64,000 bases of DNA from CAYTPI01 sp964439625. GTDB taxonomy: Bacteria; Chloroflexota; Anaerolineae; Aggregatilineales; UBA3940. Shown piece after piece: positions 62,294 to 64,000 of the stretch (within the stretch, counting starts at the first letter, position 1; each line of letters begins with the position of its first letter). Position numbers and translations under genes: made by a program. The DNA lies in assembly GCA_964439625.1 (NCBI GenBank), contig CAYTPI010000004.1, positions 171,620 to 235,619 of the forward strand, read 5' to 3'. Under the pieces are notes generated by a model. It did not search any database and was not told where the DNA came from. It saw only the letters and a list, made by a program, of their open reading frames with translations.

Positions 62294-63555
62294 GGTCGTT
62301 TCACTTTCACTTCGATGCACGTGCCGCTGCCGGTCGTACTATTGAGTTTAAGTGTGCCATTCATCATTGAAACGCGCTCCGTCATACCTTTGAGCCCGTA
62401 ATGCCCGAAAGATAGCTTGGCTGACGTGTCAAAGCCTTGCCCATCATCTTTGATTAGCAGCGTGATCATGCCTTGTTTTTCCAAATAGTGCATGGTAATG
62501 TGGCTTGCGTTGGCGTGGTGTTCGATGTTGGTCAGGGCTTCGTCAGCTACGCGGTACAGTCCTTGTTCAATTGTCGCTGGGAGGCCGGGTACCTGATCTG
62601 GAACTTGTAAGTCTAGGGTGAGCCCCGCGCGCGCTGAAACCGTTTTTGCCGCTTGTTGCAGTGCTAGACCAAACCCAAGGTCTTCTAGCGGGCTGGCGCG
62701 TAAGTCTTGGATGGCAAGCCGTGTTTCTTTGAGGCCCTCGCGCGTTGTCTTCAATGATTGCAGTAGGATTTGCTGCGCTTCCTCTGGGTCCTCTTTCCAC
62801 AAAGACTTGACCGCCTCTAACTGGACGGCTACTGCGCTCAGTGAATGGGCCAAGGTATCGTGCAGCTCGCGGGCGAGGCGGTTGCGCTCATGGCTGATTG
62901 TCAATTGCTGCAACGTCGTTGCGTGATGTGCCAACTGGACGTTAGCCTCGGCTAACTCTCGCTGCTGCTGACGCTGGGCGCCCATCAAGCGGGAAACAAT
63001 ATAGCCCACGGCGAGGTACAACATCGTGATGAAAACGACAAAACCAACTGCATCAGCGATGCGCGGCCCCTCGAAAAGAGCCTCAAATGGGATCGTCAAC
63101 AAGATGATTAGTAAGCTTGAACCAAGGCTGAATGCAACCACACTGCGAAAGCGATACTGCCAACTGACGACTAACAACGGCACCATCAGGGCGAAGATTA
63201 GCTGCCAAAGATCATCGGTAATTTCCTGCGGTGACCCACTCAGAATCATCCGGAAGAACTGTGGCACCATAAAACCAGCAATCGCGCCAGCCGTTGCAAT
63301 TAGGATTGCAATGGGTAGAAAGTAGCGCCCCATCCGACGCCGCAAAGCTGGCCACGATAAATAAAACATGAGGAATGCGCTATCTGCAAAGGCAATAAAT
63401 GGAAAGCGCATCAGACGTTCGGCTGGGTTAGTCAGCCAGGCGCAGATCATCAAAAGGGCAAACGCCAGGCGAACGCCGATCAATAATTTAAATACGTTGA
63501 TTAACCCCGGCTCGATCTCGTCGTAGTGCATGGATGAAACAAAAGGTGTGCTCAT
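62290..63555 (-). CDS. Membrane sensor histidine kinase (HisKA_3 family)
   Basis: A 421-aa kinase. Six or so membrane helices fill residues about 20-190 with no extended extracytoplasmic loop, so it likely senses the membrane or an in-membrane signal. A coiled coil leads to the DHp segment with His232 in LARELHDTLAHSLS, then HATPase_c with VADEALTNIEHHA, DDGQGFD and GHYGLKGMTERV. This is the NarX/DesK-type class that pairs with LuxR regulators. The ATG at 63555 is preferred: the earlier ATG at 63621 lies upstream of the -10 box. It is coupled to the downstream regulator. Confidence 0.93.
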   Translation of the reverse strand: MSTPFVSSMHYDEIEPGLINVFKLLIGVRLAFALLMICAWLTNPAERLMRFPFIAFADSAFLMFYLSWPALRRRMGRYFLPIAILIATAGAIAGFMVPQFFRMILSGSPQEITDDLWQLIFALMVPLLVVSWQYRFRSVVAFSLGSSLLIILLTIPFEALFEGPRIADAVGFVVFITMLYLAVGYIVSRLMGAQRQQQRELAEANVQLAHHATTLQQLTISHERNRLARELHDTLAHSLSAVAVQLEAVKSLWKEDPEEAQQILLQSLKTTREGLKETRLAIQDLRASPLEDLGFGLALQQAAKTVSARAGLTLDLQVPDQVPGLPATIEQGLYRVADEALTNIEHHANASHITMHYLEKQGMITLLIKDDGQGFDTSAKLSFGHYGLKGMTERVSMMNGTLKLNSTTGSGTCIEVKVKRP

Positions 63556-63584
63556 GGTGCCTTGCTGTTGATGGTTACTGCTTG

Positions 63585-63629
63585 CATTATAGTCAAGGTG
63601 CCGCCTAAGCATACCTGACATCTGTCAGG
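63585..63629 (-). promoter_or_regulatory. Promoter with palindromic operator for the two-component operon
   Basis: On the minus strand TATAAT lies at 63590-63585 (predicted start about 63578) and the -35 position holds only TATGCT (63613-63608). Immediately upstream, CCTGACA-TC-TGTCAGG (63614-63629) is a perfect inverted repeat centred about 43 bp before the start, the usual place for an activator bound next to a poor -35. The LuxR-type regulator of this operon is the natural candidate. Confidence 0.55.
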
Positions 63630-63674
63630 CGTTCGCAATTATCACAATGATGAAGCTCGTGAGTGGGGAATCAA

Positions 63675-63698
63675 AATGGACGCTCGCAGGCGTCCATT
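63675..63698 (-). terminator. Terminator after the small membrane peptide gene
   Basis: AATGGACGC and GCGTCCATT form a 9-bp stem with a 6-nt loop; on the minus strand it is followed by TTTGATT. Confidence 0.65.
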
Positions 63699-63723
63699 CT
63701 GTGCGTTTGCGTCGCTGAAAAAC

Positions 63724-63807
63724 TTACTTCTTCATCGCTAGTGCGTAGACAATGGGTGCCACACCAGCGGTGACTCCGATAATGAGTGAAATGGCTACTG
63801 TGCTCAT
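63724..63807 (-). CDS. 27-aa single-pass membrane peptide
   Basis: On the minus strand an ATG at 63807 opens a 27-codon ORF encoding a hydrophobic helix (TVAISLIIGVTAGVAPIVYA) ended by LAMKK. A purine tract GGGGGGGAA lies 8 nt upstream as a ribosome site, and a terminator hairpin follows at 63675-63698. The positive-inside C-terminus and gene-like flanks support a real small protein, though no family is recognised. Confidence 0.5.
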   Translation of the reverse strand: MSTVAISLIIGVTAGVAPIVYALAMKK

Positions 63808-63885
63808 AATGGTGTTCCCCCCCGTTTACCATCTGGGAAAATGGCAAACATATCTTGAAAGCATTTATCTAATCAATCTGACTCA

Positions 63886-64000
63886 TCACAATTCTGCAAG
63901 GTTGTCTATAGAATCCACGTGACGCTCCCCACGCCTAAAGGCGGAGGCTTCTGAGCCACGCTTGCGGCAACCCGCTACGTTCTGGCTCACGGACACGTCC
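63886..64000 (-). mobile_element. Probable right end of an IS200/IS605-type element with 3' end of tnpB
   Basis: The minus strand reads AGAAGCCTCCGCC-TTTA-GGCGTGGGGAG-GTCAC (about 63957-63919), the type of subterminal hairpin found at the right end of IS200/IS605 elements and at the 3' end of tnpB/omega RNA. One minus-strand frame is open from the window edge to a TGA at 63888-63886 (37 codons, ending NVAGCRKRGSEAS, FRRGERHVDS, IDNLAEL) and may be the TnpB tail; another frame stops inside the hairpin. The rest of the element would lie to the right of the window. Confidence 0.45.

Noticed and set aside
1..64000. tRNA, rRNA and CRISPR arrays
   Set aside because: Intergenic gaps were read for T-loop-like sequence, rRNA-like segments and regularly spaced repeats; none was found.

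Overview
The window reads like a chromosomal segment of a moderately G+C-rich bacterium, most plausibly a member of the Chloroflexota (Anaerolineae-like). This is an inference from gene content: many Pro/Thr-rich lipoproteins, SH3b and pre-peptidase beta-domain secreted proteins, YfhO-type and GT39-type membrane glycosyl proteins, PadR/HAAS pairs, Ser/Thr kinases, an archaeal-type class I aldolase, and several genes whose -10 box lies 6-10 nt before the start codon. Peptidoglycan synthesis is indicated by MraY. No rRNA, tRNA or CRISPR array was seen.

Layout. 1-8107: a partial flippase-like membrane protein, an M50 protease, a WD40 protein, two divergent sulfotransferases, a GT39-type glycosyltransferase and a HEAT-repeat protein. 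8108-9986: a compact locus with a palindromic operator/promoter and two adjacent genes carrying four copies of an excisionase-like winged-helix domain, one fused to a histone-H1-like tail. 10023-17069: a single-domain response regulator, a 1431-aa YfhO-flippase fusion, and a PadR / HAAS membrane protein / epoxide-hydrolase-like operon. 17300-26807: carB, a glycoside hydrolase with an orphan sugar-binding lipoprotein, fructose-bisphosphate aldolase, a TPR protein and an atypical SDR. 26965-35588: a REC-histidine kinase, MraY, zinc-ribbon membrane protein, carA, a triple-repeat lipoprotein and an SH3b protein. 35611-50639: malic enzyme-phosphotransacetylase, PhzF/DUF3291 pair, unknown soluble proteins, a coupled operon with a membrane-hydrolase fusion, a secreted peptidase, a pentapeptide protein and a second flippase. 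50685-59236: PHP and metallo-phosphoesterases, a SUMF1-domain lipoprotein, a lycopene cyclase-Blh dioxygenase fusion, a BLUF blue-light sensor, rarA and a Ser/Thr kinase-TIR fusion. 59254-64000: two secreted proteins, a HisKA_3/LuxR two-component system with a palindrome at its promoter, a 27-aa membrane peptide, and what looks like the right end of an IS200/IS605-type element running off the window.

Connections. Central metabolism (carA, carB, fba, maeB) is scattered rather than clustered; carA and carB are about 11 kb apart on opposite strands. Surface glycan functions recur (sulfotransferases, GT39, YfhO, two flippases, MraY). Light-related functions meet at 53.3-55.6 kb: one polypeptide predicted to turn lycopene into retinal, convergent with a BLUF photoreceptor, with no rhodopsin in view. 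Many gene pairs share TAATG, TGATG or ATGA stop/start overlaps, which indicates translational coupling.

The observations I rate highest are the lycopene cyclase-Blh fusion, the repeated winged-helix/H1-tail locus with its multipartite operator, the kinase-TIR fusion, and the leaderless promoter architecture, including two short leader ORFs overlapping gene starts.
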